A DNA stretch of 64,000 nucleotides from Chryseobacterium paludis. GTDB taxonomy: Bacteria > Bacteroidota > Bacteroidia > Flavobacteriales > Weeksellaceae. Each line of letters begins with the position of its first letter. Position 1 is the first letter of the stretch. Where the stretch lies: contig NZ_CP099966.1 in assembly GCF_025403485.1 (NCBI RefSeq), forward strand, positions 1,488,001 to 1,552,000. Direction: 5' to 3'. The notes below the pieces were generated by a model that did no database searches, was not told the DNA's origin, and saw nothing but the letters and a program-made list of their open reading frames with translations. Shown piece by piece: positions 8,320 through 16,626 of this stretch. Position numbers and translations under genes: made by a program.

Positions 8320-8550
8320 ATCTTTATTTTATTAATTTCAGAACTAATATAATCATTTAAAAGATTTATGGACCTATTCTTCTACTTATTGGAAGTTAAA
8401 CGAATTAGTATTACATTTAAAACAAACTTTAAATGATGAAATTAGATTATAAAAACAAATGCTTTTCTTTGCCAGTATCGAGGTTAAAAAATTACTGGCA
8501 TTCCTCTTCTCAAATCAACGTACCCTCTTTAAACATTACCAATTAGTCTT

Positions 8551-9906
8551 ATGCGTTCCATTCTTACCATCGTCCGCAGAGGTCTCAAGAAGTCTTTTGA
8601 CAATATCCGAAACGAACAATTGAAGTACAACCTGCTTCAGGCTATTCCATTTTGGGTTGGCTCAGTGATCACAGGATTTTTTGCCGTGATGTACGCTAAA
8701 ATATTTGCATGGGGTGAAGGACTTTTAAATATAATTTTTAATTGGCATTCATGGATGATCTTCATTATTGCTCCAATCTGTTTTGTCTTGTCATGGTGGC
8801 TTGTTAAAGAATTTGCGCCCAATGCTAAAGGAAGTGGAATTCCACAGGTAATGGCGGCTGTAGAATTAGCCAATCCAAAGGAACACACAAAAATAAGAAG
8901 TCTGCTTAGTCTTAAAATTATCTTTTTTAAAATTATTTCCTCAGTTATATTAGTAATTGGCGGTGGTGCAGTTGGACGTGAAGGACCTACTATTCAAATT
9001 GCAGGTTCTATCTTTAGGAAAGTCAATGAATATCTTCCTGAATGGTGGCCGAAAATATCCAAAAAGAATATGATAATGACTGGCGCAGCAGCCGGACTCG
9101 CAGCCGCTTTTAACACTCCTCTTGGCGGAATTGTATTTGCTGTGGAAGAATTATCAAAGACCCACATCAACTACTTTAAAACAGCTCTTTTTACTGCTGT
9201 GATCATTGCTGGCCTAACCGCTCAAACCTTAGCCGGTTCCTATTTATACCTGGGTTATCCTAAAACACATGATGTTTCTCTTATGGTTATGTTTCCCATT
9301 GTTCTTGTAGCAGGTGTATCAGGTATTTTGGCAAGCCAGCTTTCTGTTATGATGCTCAAAATGAATGACTGGAAAAAGAAAAACCTTAAAACAGATGGAG
9401 CAAACGTATTTTTTCTTGTAGCTTGTGCACTTATCATCGCATCCATTGCCTATTTCATTAACCGAGAGATTTTAGGTTCTGGGAAAGAGATCATGGAACG
9501 GGTTCTTTTCACCAAAAATAAACATGAAGACTGGTATGTTCCCATCTTAAGAATGCTGGGGCCTGCTCTATCATTTACTTCTGGTGGTGCCGGTGGGATT
9601 TTCGCTCCTGCCCTTTCAGCTGGTGCAAGTATTGGCTCGGTCATTTCCGGAGTCATCCATCTCACCCAAAATGAAACAAACGTCGTTATCCTAGCTGGAA
9701 TGGTCGCTTTTCTTACCGGAATTACAAGGGCTCCCTTTACCTCGGCCATTATTGTTCTTGAAATGACCGACAGGCACTCATTGATTTTTCATTTAATGCT
9801 GGCAGGAATGGTTTCCTCTATTCTTTCTATTTTAGTTAGCCGTCACTCGTTATACGATGTATTAAAAGTAAATTTCTTAACTGAAATAAGAAATAAGAAG
9901 GAATAA
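8551..9906 (+). CDS. ClC-family chloride channel or H+/Cl- antiporter
   Basis: A 451-residue ClC membrane protein with the family signatures that line the anion path: GSGIPQ (residues 94-99), GREGPT (142-147) and GGIFAPALS in the C-terminal half. The glutamate of GREGPT is the gating glutamate, present here as in antiporters. The protein ends soon after the last helices, so it lacks the C-terminal CBS domains of some bacterial and eukaryotic ClCs. The N-terminus is basic and cytoplasmic. It stands alone; the 231 nt upstream hold no other gene. Whether it is channel or exchanger cannot be decided from sequence. Confidence 0.92.
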   Translation: MRSILTIVRRGLKKSFDNIRNEQLKYNLLQAIPFWVGSVITGFFAVMYAKIFAWGEGLLNIIFNWHSWMIFIIAPICFVLSWWLVKEFAPNAKGSGIPQVMAAVELANPKEHTKIRSLLSLKIIFFKIISSVILVIGGGAVGREGPTIQIAGSIFRKVNEYLPEWWPKISKKNMIMTGAAAGLAAAFNTPLGGIVFAVEELSKTHINYFKTALFTAVIIAGLTAQTLAGSYLYLGYPKTHDVSLMVMFPIVLVAGVSGILASQLSVMMLKMNDWKKKNLKTDGANVFFLVACALIIASIAYFINREILGSGKEIMERVLFTKNKHEDWYVPILRMLGPALSFTSGGAGGIFAPALSAGASIGSVISGVIHLTQNETNVVILAGMVAFLTGITRAPFTSAIIVLEMTDRHSLIFHLMLAGMVSSILSILVSRHSLYDVLKVNFLTEIRNKKE

Positions 9907-9991
9907 GAAGAAGGCTTAAGGAATATAATTGATAATTGATAATTCATAACTTTTAATTATTAATTCAGTTCTAACAAATATTCACGATCTA

Positions 9992-10022
9992 TTGCATACT
10001 TAAAATACTTTCACTAATTTTG
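9992..10022 (+). promoter_or_regulatory. Promoter of the rpsF-rpsR operon
   Basis: -33 TTG at 9992-9994 and -7 TAATTTTG at 10015-10022 with a 20-nt spacer, an excellent Bacteroidota promoter. The box ends 34 nt before rpsF. Confidence 0.7.
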
Positions 10023-10056
10023 CACCTCGAAATAATTAACAAATTCATTTAACATT

Positions 10057-10398
10057 ATGAACAATTACGAAACTGTTTTCATTTTAACTCCCGTTCTATC
10101 TGACGCACAGGTGGAGGAAGCAGTAAAAAAATTTGAAACTCTTTTAAAAGAGAAAAACTGCGAAATCGTTGCTAAAGAGAACTGGGGATTAAAAAAATTA
10201 GCTTATCCGATTCAATTAAAAAAGAACGGATTCTACACTTTAATCGAGTTTAAAGGAGAAGGTACTATCGTTGCTGATTTAGAATTAGCTTTCAAACGTG
10301 ACGAAAGAGTAATCCGTTACCTTACTACGAAGCTTGACAAGCATGCTATTGACTATGCTGTAACAAGAAGAACTAAAGTAAAAGTAGCTAAAGCTTAA
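10057..10398 (+). CDS. rpsF: 30S ribosomal protein S6
   Basis: Ribosomal protein S6, which binds S18 and the central domain of 16S rRNA. At 113 residues it matches the usual length, starting [16 protein letters not shown] with the family motifs [11 protein letters not shown] and [12 protein letters not shown]. It is the first gene of the conserved S6-S18-L9 group. A strong promoter lies in front and rpsR follows after 30 nt. In other bacteria the S6:S18 complex can bind its own mRNA leader. The leader here is short (about 28 nt) and I did not find a convincing copy of that motif. Confidence 0.97.
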   Translation: MNNYETVFILTPVLSDAQVEEAVKKFETLLKEKNCEIVAKENWGLKKLAYPIQLKKNGFYTLIEFKGEGTIVADLELAFKRDERVIRYLTTKLDKHAIDYAVTRRTKVKVAKA

Positions 10399-10428
10399 TT
10401 ATTAACCCATTATTAAAAAAGACAAGAC

Positions 10429-10731
10429 ATGGCAATAGATGAAATGGCTAAACAAGCCTCAGCTGGAGGAGAATCAGAAGTAAAATTCCTTACTCCACTT
10501 GATATCAATACAAAATCTGAAAAGAAATATTGTAGATTCAAAAAATTTGGAATTAAGCATGTAGATTATAAAGATGCTGATTTCTTATTACAGTTCGTAA
10601 ACGAACAAGGTAAAATTTTACCAAGAAGATACACTGGAACTTCTTTAAAATACCAAAGAAAAGTTTCTGCTGCTATCAAAAGAGCAAGACATTTGGCTTT
10701 AATGCCTTACGTAGCTGACTTATTAAAATAA
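10429..10731 (+). CDS. rpsR: 30S ribosomal protein S18
   Basis: Ribosomal protein S18, 100 residues, with the conserved core [17 protein letters not shown] and [30 protein letters not shown] shown by its basic pattern. An N-terminal extension of about 30 residues ([14 protein letters not shown]) precedes the core, as is common in Bacteroidota. It is translationally close to rpsF. A UUCG-loop hairpin with a short T run follows 22 nt after the stop, so the next gene rplI may be only partly co-transcribed. Confidence 0.96.
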   Translation: MAIDEMAKQASAGGESEVKFLTPLDINTKSEKKYCRFKKFGIKHVDYKDADFLLQFVNEQGKILPRRYTGTSLKYQRKVSAAIKRARHLALMPYVADLLK

Positions 10732-10752
10732 GACAACAAAAAAATAAATAAG

Positions 10753-10777
10753 AGAAGAAGGTTCGCCTTCTTCTTTT
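10753..10777 (+). terminator. UUCG-loop hairpin between rpsR and rplI
   Basis: A perfect 9-bp stem AGAAGAAGG/CCTTCTTCT closed by a TTCG tetraloop is followed by only TTT-G, so it may be a weak or regulated terminator or an RNA-processing site inside the ribosomal protein operon. Confidence 0.6.
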
Positions 10778-10867
10778 GTTGCTGAATTAATTTATAAATT
10801 CTAACGAAGGAAAGAGAAACCCGGAATATAAACCCCGGAACTCGGAACTCTAAAACGGACAACAACA

Positions 10868-11386
10868 ATGGAAATTATCTTAAAAAAAGACGTAGAAAAC
10901 TTAGGACTTGAGTTTGATACAGTAAATGTAAAACCAGGTTATGCTAGAAACTTTTTACTTCCTCAAGGAATTGCTCTTTTAGCTACACCAAAAAATAAAG
11001 CGACTTTAGAAGCTACTTTAGAAGCTAGAAAAGAAGAAGAAGCTAAATTAGTTGCTGCTGCTAACGCTGTAGTAGATCAATTGAAGAAAACTTCTATCAC
11101 TATTCCTGCTAAAGTTGGATCTGGTGATAAATTATTCGGATCTATCAACAATGCTGACCTTTCTGCAGCTCTTGCTAAAGCTGGTGTTGAAGTAGAAAAG
11201 AAATACATCAAAATCCCTGGAAATACAATCAAGAGAACTGGTAAAGTAACTGCTATCATCAGATTACACAGAAATGTTGAATACAACTTCGAATTTGATG
11301 TTGTTTCTGACGCTCCTGTTGTAGCTGCTCCTAAAAAAGTAGAAGCTCCTAAACCTGCAGCTGAAACTGAATCAGAAGAAGCTTAA
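10868..11386 (+). CDS. rplI: 50S ribosomal protein L9
   Basis: Ribosomal protein L9, 172 residues. The N-terminal domain starts MEIILKKDVENLGLEFDTVNVKPGYARNFL in the family pattern, followed by the long connecting helix (about 45-75) and the C-terminal RNA-binding domain. An extra tail of roughly 25 residues rich in Ala, Pro, Lys and Glu (ends ETESEEA) goes beyond the usual 147-150 residues, as in other Flavobacteriia. It is separated from rpsR by 136 nt that include a hairpin and a stretch of short repeated GGAACTC-type words, so it may have an additional promoter I could not identify. Confidence 0.97.
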   Translation: MEIILKKDVENLGLEFDTVNVKPGYARNFLLPQGIALLATPKNKATLEATLEARKEEEAKLVAAANAVVDQLKKTSITIPAKVGSGDKLFGSINNADLSAALAKAGVEVEKKYIKIPGNTIKRTGKVTAIIRLHRNVEYNFEFDVVSDAPVVAAPKKVEAPKPAAETESEEA

Positions 11387-11413
11387 GAATAAACGGGATT
11401 TCCCGAAATATAT

Positions 11414-11441
11414 AAACCACTTCCTTTGAAGTGGTTTTTTT
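11414..11441 (+). terminator. Terminator of rplI
   Basis: A 10-bp stem AAACCACTTC/GAAGTGGTTT with a 4-nt loop and a following T run, 28 nt after the rplI stop. Confidence 0.9.
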
Positions 11442-11489
11442 GTTTTCATTTTTATCTAGCTTTTAATCTACCGTTAAATCCTTCCTTTT

Positions 11490-12302
11490 CTAATTCCTAC
11501 CCCCTTCTCCTTTCAACTTCTGTTGATATTCTGTGGGCGGTATTCCTATTACTTTCTTGAAGATAGTACTGAAAGAAGACAGACTGTTATACCCAACCAT
11601 CATTGCAATCTCGTACATATTATATTTTCCTTCAAGCATCAATTCCAATGAACGGGTAATTCGTAACGCACGTAAAAAACGGACATAATTCATCCCTAGA
11701 ATCTCTTTAAACTTTCTGGATAATGTTCTGGTACTCATTCCAAATTCTTTGGCTGTAGATTCAATGGTAAGATTCTTTTCAAGATTGGCGTGAATATATT
11801 TTGCTACCCTCAATAACATTTCATCTTTAGGAAAAGGATGCTGAACCGGGAATGCCAACTTCTTATCTCTTTTTTCCGGTAAAATTCCTTTTAATGCTTT
11901 GAGGAAATAATATTTTGCACCATCATTTTTTGTGATTTTCCCATCCCAGTCTTTTGTATATAAAATCATCTCCCGAAGTAAATGGCTGACAGAATAGATA
12001 TTGATTTCATCAAAGAAGCCATTTTCTTCGCTATCTTTTTTAAAATAAAAATTGTATAAATCGACTTTTGGACTGGATGTAAAAATATAATGTGGAATTC
12101 CAGCAGGAATCCACATAAAGCATCGTGCCGGAAGATACCAATGTTTAAGTTCCGTAAAAATATGCACAATACCCCCTTCTGCATACACTAATTGTGCAGA
12201 ACTGTGATTATGAATATCTGTTTTTATATTTCCAGTAAGAACGTGAAAAACATAAAATTCTGCATCCTCTTCTTCTACCGCTTTAAAATGACTATCATTC
12301 AT
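11490..12302 (-). CDS. AraC-family transcriptional regulator
   Basis: A 270-residue regulator with an N-terminal cupin-like sensing domain (DIHNHSSAQLVYAEGG, WIPAGIPHYIF) and a C-terminal AraC DNA-binding domain (about 165-265). The latter has two helix-turn-helix units: ESTAKEFGMSTRTLSRKFKE and YEIAMMVGYNSLSSFSTIFKK, then GIPPTEYQQ. It is divergent from the TolC/HlyD/MFS set, with 137 nt between the starts. This is the usual arrangement for a local activator or repressor of an efflux operon. The efflux-side promoter has a good -7 box but no -33 element, which fits activator dependence. The ligand is unknown. Confidence 0.92.
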   Translation of the reverse strand: MNDSHFKAVEEEDAEFYVFHVLTGNIKTDIHNHSSAQLVYAEGGIVHIFTELKHWYLPARCFMWIPAGIPHYIFTSSPKVDLYNFYFKKDSEENGFFDEINIYSVSHLLREMILYTKDWDGKITKNDGAKYYFLKALKGILPEKRDKKLAFPVQHPFPKDEMLLRVAKYIHANLEKNLTIESTAKEFGMSTRTLSRKFKEILGMNYVRFLRALRITRSLELMLEGKYNMYEIAMMVGYNSLSSFSTIFKKVIGIPPTEYQQKLKGEGGRN

Positions 12303-12390
12303 AGGATAAAGGTAATGAGAATATTTTTATTTGGCGTAAATGAGCAAATCTTTTTCTGCTTTAACAAATAGTGTCCAGGCAGACAGCTCG

Positions 12391-12398
12391 TACCTTTG
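12391..12398 (+). promoter_or_regulatory. -7 promoter box of the efflux operon
   Basis: TACCTTTG followed by CA matches TAnnTTTG, 41 nt before the TolC-like gene. No TTG is present about 20 nt upstream, consistent with a promoter needing the adjacent AraC regulator. Confidence 0.45.
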
Positions 12399-12439
12399 CA
12401 GTATCAAAATCAATTTAGCAAAAAACCTTTAATTAATTT

Positions 12440-13777
12440 ATGAAAATGATATTTAGCACGCGCAGATATCACTGGATTGCGTTGTGCTTATTACTGATAA
12501 GCAGTTTCTTACACTCACAAGTGATCAATTACCAAAACCTCAGTCTTCAACAAGCTATAGAATTGGGCTTAAAGAATAATAAAAATATTCTGATCAGCCA
12601 TCTTAAACAAACTATGTCTGAAACCAAAGAGAAAGATCTCAGAATGGAAAAACTCCCGGATATTGAGTTTCACACTAGTTACAATCAGGTATCCAACCTT
12701 TTTCAACATGAAAATGGTGTGTTTCGAAAAGCTACTAAATATGATGTCATCAATGGAATGTATGATTTCACCCTTTCAGCATCTATTCCCGTTTATATGG
12801 GTGGAAGAATTAAAAATACAGAGAAAAAAGCATCTATTGACACTGAAATTTCAACATTGAAAACCCAGCTCGATGAAAGAGAACTTAAAATGGAAATCAT
12901 CACTGCCTTTTTGCAAATCCATCATTTAAAGGAACAACAGGATCTTATTAATGAAAAAATGAAGGAAGATTCTGTAAACATCAAACAGGTAAAAGCTTTA
13001 AAGGCTAACGGGGTTGTTACTTTTAATGAAGTATTGAGAACTTCTCTGCAACTTTCCAATCACAAAATGAGCTGGACAGAGCTTGATAATGATATCCAAA
13101 TAGCCGAACATCAATTAAAAACAATTCTTTTTATTCCGGACAATCAGGAAATACATACCAATACTGATGATCTTGTTTCTGATCATGCGGAAATCCCTTA
13201 TATCAACGAATTAACGGCAACAGCATTGGTTAAAAATGAAAACATAGAAATTACAAAGAAAAATCTTTCTTTAAAAGAACTGGATCAAAAAATCGTAAAG
13301 GCAAATTATCTACCAAAGATCACGGCAGGAGGAGAATATTTCATTAAATATCCCAATATGATGTTCTTTCCACCAGAGCCATATGCTTATCGTTTAGGCA
13401 TGATTGGAGTCAATCTCATCTATCCTATTGAAAGCCTTTATAAGAACAAATACAAAATGCAGGAAGCAAAGGAAAACATAGATCTGGCGAAATTACAGAT
13501 CGAAGAAAAGGAAGAGGGGTTGAAACATTCTGTTTATGAAGCTTATAAAAAATTCGAAGAGACCGATCAAAAAGTAAAAATAGCGGAAGAAGCTATTAAT
13601 CAGGCTAAAGAAAACTATCGTATAGTCAAAACAAAATATGCCAACAAATTAAGCTTGATTACAGAACTTATTGATGCAGATAATACTTATCTGGAAACCC
13701 AATCTAATCTTATTTCTGTGAAGATCAACAGACAATTAAAATATTACCAACTTCAATATACCATCGGAAACTTATAA
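12440..13777 (+). CDS. TolC-family outer-membrane efflux protein
   Basis: An outer-membrane channel of the TolC family, 445 residues. A signal peptide with hydrophobic core ALCLLLISSFLHS is followed by LSLQQAIELGLKNNKNI, the usual first TolC helix. Long amphipathic helices rich in Lys, Glu, Gln and Leu follow, with the internal repeat typical of the family (second half starting near residue 265, TALVKNENIEITKK). It should form the exit duct for the HlyD-type adaptor encoded 5 nt downstream and the MFS pump after that. The substrate is not deducible. Confidence 0.9.
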   Translation: MKMIFSTRRYHWIALCLLLISSFLHSQVINYQNLSLQQAIELGLKNNKNILISHLKQTMSETKEKDLRMEKLPDIEFHTSYNQVSNLFQHENGVFRKATKYDVINGMYDFTLSASIPVYMGGRIKNTEKKASIDTEISTLKTQLDERELKMEIITAFLQIHHLKEQQDLINEKMKEDSVNIKQVKALKANGVVTFNEVLRTSLQLSNHKMSWTELDNDIQIAEHQLKTILFIPDNQEIHTNTDDLVSDHAEIPYINELTATALVKNENIEITKKNLSLKELDQKIVKANYLPKITAGGEYFIKYPNMMFFPPEPYAYRLGMIGVNLIYPIESLYKNKYKMQEAKENIDLAKLQIEEKEEGLKHSVYEAYKKFEETDQKVKIAEEAINQAKENYRIVKTKYANKLSLITELIDADNTYLETQSNLISVKINRQLKYYQLQYTIGNL

Positions 13778-13782
13778 AAATT

Positions 13783-14829
13783 ATGAATAAGAAGCAATTG
13801 ACTAAAAAAGAAGAAAGGATCAACAAAACGATTACTTTATTAGCCTGGATTCTCATCATAAGCGGAATTACGGGAATGGTAAGTTTTTATCTTTTTTCAA
13901 GAAAAAATGTTACGACAAATGATGCGCAGATTGAACAATACATCACTCCTGTTTCAAGTAAGGTTTCGGGTTTTATTAAAACCGTACGATTCAATGAAAA
14001 TCAGTTTGTACATAAAGGAGATACTTTAATCATAATTGATAATCGTGAATTCATCAACCAGGTAAAAATTGCTGAAGCCAATCTTCATGCTAATTCAGAA
14101 AATATTACAACCATCCAGAGTGGTGTAAATACTAAAGAAAGTGACACCAAGATTATTGATGCTAAAATAGCTTCCGCGAAAATTGATATCTGGAGAACTG
14201 AACAGGATTTTAAAAGATATAAAAATCTGGTAGCAGAAGACGCAGCAACTGAACAACAGTTTGAGAATATAAAAGCTTCTTATGATCAGGCAAAAGCTAA
14301 TCTCATGGCATTAGAACAGCAAAAAAATGCCGTACGAGCCGGTGCAAATGAACAGGAAACAAAAGTTGCTCCAGCAAAAAGCCAGATTCAGCAAAGCTCA
14401 GCGAGTCTTAATAATGCTAAACTATTCCTATCGTACACCGTGGTAACAGCACCTTATGATGGATGGGTTGGCAAAAAAACAATCCAGGAAGGGCAATTAA
14501 TTAAAGAAGGACAGGCTTTGGTTCAAATCGTAAGTAAGGAAAAATGGATCATTGCCAATTTTAAAGAAACTCAGTTAGGACTAATTGATCAAAAACAAGA
14601 AGTAGTCATTGAGGCAGATGCTTTTCCTGATATTAAATTTAAAGGAAGAATATCCTCCATATCTCCTGCATCAGGTTCTCAGTTTTCTTTGGTTAAGCCT
14701 GATAATGCTACCGGAAATTTTGTGAAAATAGAACAGAGATTTCCTGTGAAAATTATTCTTGATCATAACCATGACAATGAAAAACTACTTTCTGGAATGA
14801 ATGTTTTGGTAAGTGCCAGAAAACTGTAA
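13783..14829 (+). CDS. HlyD/EmrA-type membrane fusion protein
   Basis: The periplasmic adaptor of a tripartite efflux pump, 348 residues. It has one N-terminal membrane anchor (about residues 16-38) and TTNDAQIEQYITPVSSKVSG followed by the first half of a lipoyl-like domain (VRFNENQFVHKGDTL). A long coiled-coil hairpin (about 85-200) comes next, then the second half (VTAPYDGWVGKKTIQEGQL) and a beta-barrel region (SISPASGSQFSLVKPDNATGNF). That order and the TNDAQ motif are characteristic of EmrA/FarA adaptors that work with MFS pumps. It follows the TolC gene by 5 nt. The pump gene comes after a 191-nt spacer with an inverted repeat. Confidence 0.92.
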   Translation: MNKKQLTKKEERINKTITLLAWILIISGITGMVSFYLFSRKNVTTNDAQIEQYITPVSSKVSGFIKTVRFNENQFVHKGDTLIIIDNREFINQVKIAEANLHANSENITTIQSGVNTKESDTKIIDAKIASAKIDIWRTEQDFKRYKNLVAEDAATEQQFENIKASYDQAKANLMALEQQKNAVRAGANEQETKVAPAKSQIQQSSASLNNAKLFLSYTVVTAPYDGWVGKKTIQEGQLIKEGQALVQIVSKEKWIIANFKETQLGLIDQKQEVVIEADAFPDIKFKGRISSISPASGSQFSLVKPDNATGNFVKIEQRFPVKIILDHNHDNEKLLSGMNVLVSARKL

Positions 14830-14898
14830 AACCGCGGATTTGAGAATAATTATTCATCTAGTTCCTGCTGCCAAACATCTAAACAACTATAAATATTT

Positions 14899-15005
14899 AA
14901 CGGAAAGGTAAAACTGCGAAAGCGTGAATTTGCGAGTTTTTTCTTTAAGCATTTTTACCATTTTACCTTTTACTTTTACATTTCATGCTCTTTTGCCTTT
15001 CCGTT
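14899..15005. repeat. Imperfect inverted repeat inside the efflux operon spacer
   Basis: AACGGAAAGGTAAAA at 14899-14913 pairs with TTTTGCCTTTCCGTT at 14991-15005 (14 of 15 positions), separated by 77 nt of T-rich sequence with several TTTTACC words. It resembles the palindromic intergenic units common in Flavobacteriia. It splits the adaptor gene from the pump gene. Confidence 0.45.
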
Positions 15006-15020
15006 TTTATACTATAAAAA

Positions 15021-16583
15021 ATGCAACATAATTCAGTTTATTATAAATGGGTACCACAATGGCTGAAATTGCCGCTTCTTATTCTGGCGCTTTTTCCCCA
15101 CCTGATGTTATTATCTATTCTACATTCTAATAGTGCCTTCACATCCTCTTTTATGGATGTAGATCCGGATGACATCCAATACTTATTGATTTTGATGTAC
15201 GGGACATTTGTGGTTACCCTTTTAGTTTTACAGCGATTCATGGCCTACTTTAGCGTTAAATATTATATTTTACTGATGTCTTCGATCTCTGTAATTATCC
15301 TTTATATTTTATCAATAACCAACGACTATCATGTAATTCTTGTTATCAGATTTCTGGAAGGAATTTTCGGACTTCTGGAAGGTGCTATATTTTTGCCCCT
15401 GATCATAGCAGAATTGAAAACCAAACATGCCAAAGTGATCGCTTATCTTTTCATGTATACCATCATGCTGACCGGTGGAACAGTGACCACCTCTTTATTA
15501 AAATCAAGTATCCAGGATTATGATTTCAAGCACATGATTTTAATGATTGTCTACTTTCACATTTTTGTTTTGATCATTGGTATCGCTTTGTTTAACAGAA
15601 ACAGATTTTTCCCTAAAAAACCTTTATACCAGCTAGATATTACAAGTTGGTTTTTACTATGGACCTGTCTGCAATCTGGAGCTTATGCCATTATCTACGG
15701 AAAACGATTGATGTGGTTTGAATCTGAGACCATTATTTTATGTTTGTTCACTTTTTTAATATCCGGAGGACTATTTATCCTAAAACAGAGAAACTCTAAA
15801 AGGCCGATTTTCCATTTTGAAGTATTAAACTCTAAAAATGTAATTGCCGGGATGATCTTATTTTTTGTTTTTTACCTGATACGTTCCGGATTAAATAATG
15901 TCTACAGCATCATGGCTACTGTTTGGAAATGGCCCTGGGATTATATTGTTAATGTTCAATACTGGAATGTTGCAGGAACTCTTATAGGTGTATTTTTATC
16001 AGGAATCTGCCTGATGAAAGGCATTTCTTCAAGAATCGTATTTTTCACTGGATTTCTCTTGTTAGCGATTGATTGTGCTTGGTTTACCTACACTTTTTAT
16101 TCTGACACTACGCTCTCCACTATTTGCCCACCTTTATTTTTACAGGGAATTGCGCAAGGTTTATTATTTACTCCGCTTGTCTTTTTTTTAATAGCCGGTC
16201 TTCCAGAAGATTTTGTTGCTAATGGCACTGCTATGGGGACTACTACCCGATTCTGGACAACAGCTATAGGATATGCTTTGATGCAAAATTTAATGCTGTT
16301 TTTAACTTTAAAACACTCTGACAGCTTAAGTTATAACCTAACTGATACAAATCCTGTTTTTTATTCCCAATGGAATCAGATCTTTGGAACTAACATCTCT
16401 AAATTACCAATCAATGAGTCATTATCTCTGACAGCAGGAGCATTTAAAGCTAAAATCACCTCTCAGGCTATTTTACTGTCTAATATGGAAATATTCACTG
16501 GATTATTCTGGCTGGCATTTATTACAGCCTTGCTCCTATTATTATATCACCCCGTTAAAATTGCTATCAGAAATATCATGTAA
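15021..16583 (+). CDS. MFS transporter (DHA2-like drug exporter)
   Basis: A 520-residue polytopic membrane protein, probably 14 helices, the size of the DHA2 family that pairs with EmrA-type adaptors. It contains MFS-like features such as RFLEGIFGLLEGAIFLPL in the position of the family's helix-4 motif, but it lacks the canonical D-R/K-x-G-R/K loop motif and is divergent. The N-terminus is short and the last helix is followed by a basic tail. It completes the TolC-HlyD-MFS set, so export of a toxic or signalling compound is likely. The substrate is unknown. Confidence 0.8.
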   Translation: MQHNSVYYKWVPQWLKLPLLILALFPHLMLLSILHSNSAFTSSFMDVDPDDIQYLLILMYGTFVVTLLVLQRFMAYFSVKYYILLMSSISVIILYILSITNDYHVILVIRFLEGIFGLLEGAIFLPLIIAELKTKHAKVIAYLFMYTIMLTGGTVTTSLLKSSIQDYDFKHMILMIVYFHIFVLIIGIALFNRNRFFPKKPLYQLDITSWFLLWTCLQSGAYAIIYGKRLMWFESETIILCLFTFLISGGLFILKQRNSKRPIFHFEVLNSKNVIAGMILFFVFYLIRSGLNNVYSIMATVWKWPWDYIVNVQYWNVAGTLIGVFLSGICLMKGISSRIVFFTGFLLLAIDCAWFTYTFYSDTTLSTICPPLFLQGIAQGLLFTPLVFFLIAGLPEDFVANGTAMGTTTRFWTTAIGYALMQNLMLFLTLKHSDSLSYNLTDTNPVFYSQWNQIFGTNISKLPINESLSLTAGAFKAKITSQAILLSNMEIFTGLFWLAFITALLLLLYHPVKIAIRNIM

Positions 16584-16595
16584 TATTTTAGGCAA

Positions 16596-16603
16596 TAAAT
16601 TTG
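16596..16603 (+). promoter_or_regulatory. -7 promoter box for the aldehyde dehydrogenase
   Basis: TAAATTTG followed by C matches TAnnTTTG, 23 nt before the start codon, so the gene may have its own transcript despite lying only 43 nt after the MFS gene. Confidence 0.5.
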
Positions 16604-16626
16604 CATTGTTTCCTAAAATTTGAGGT

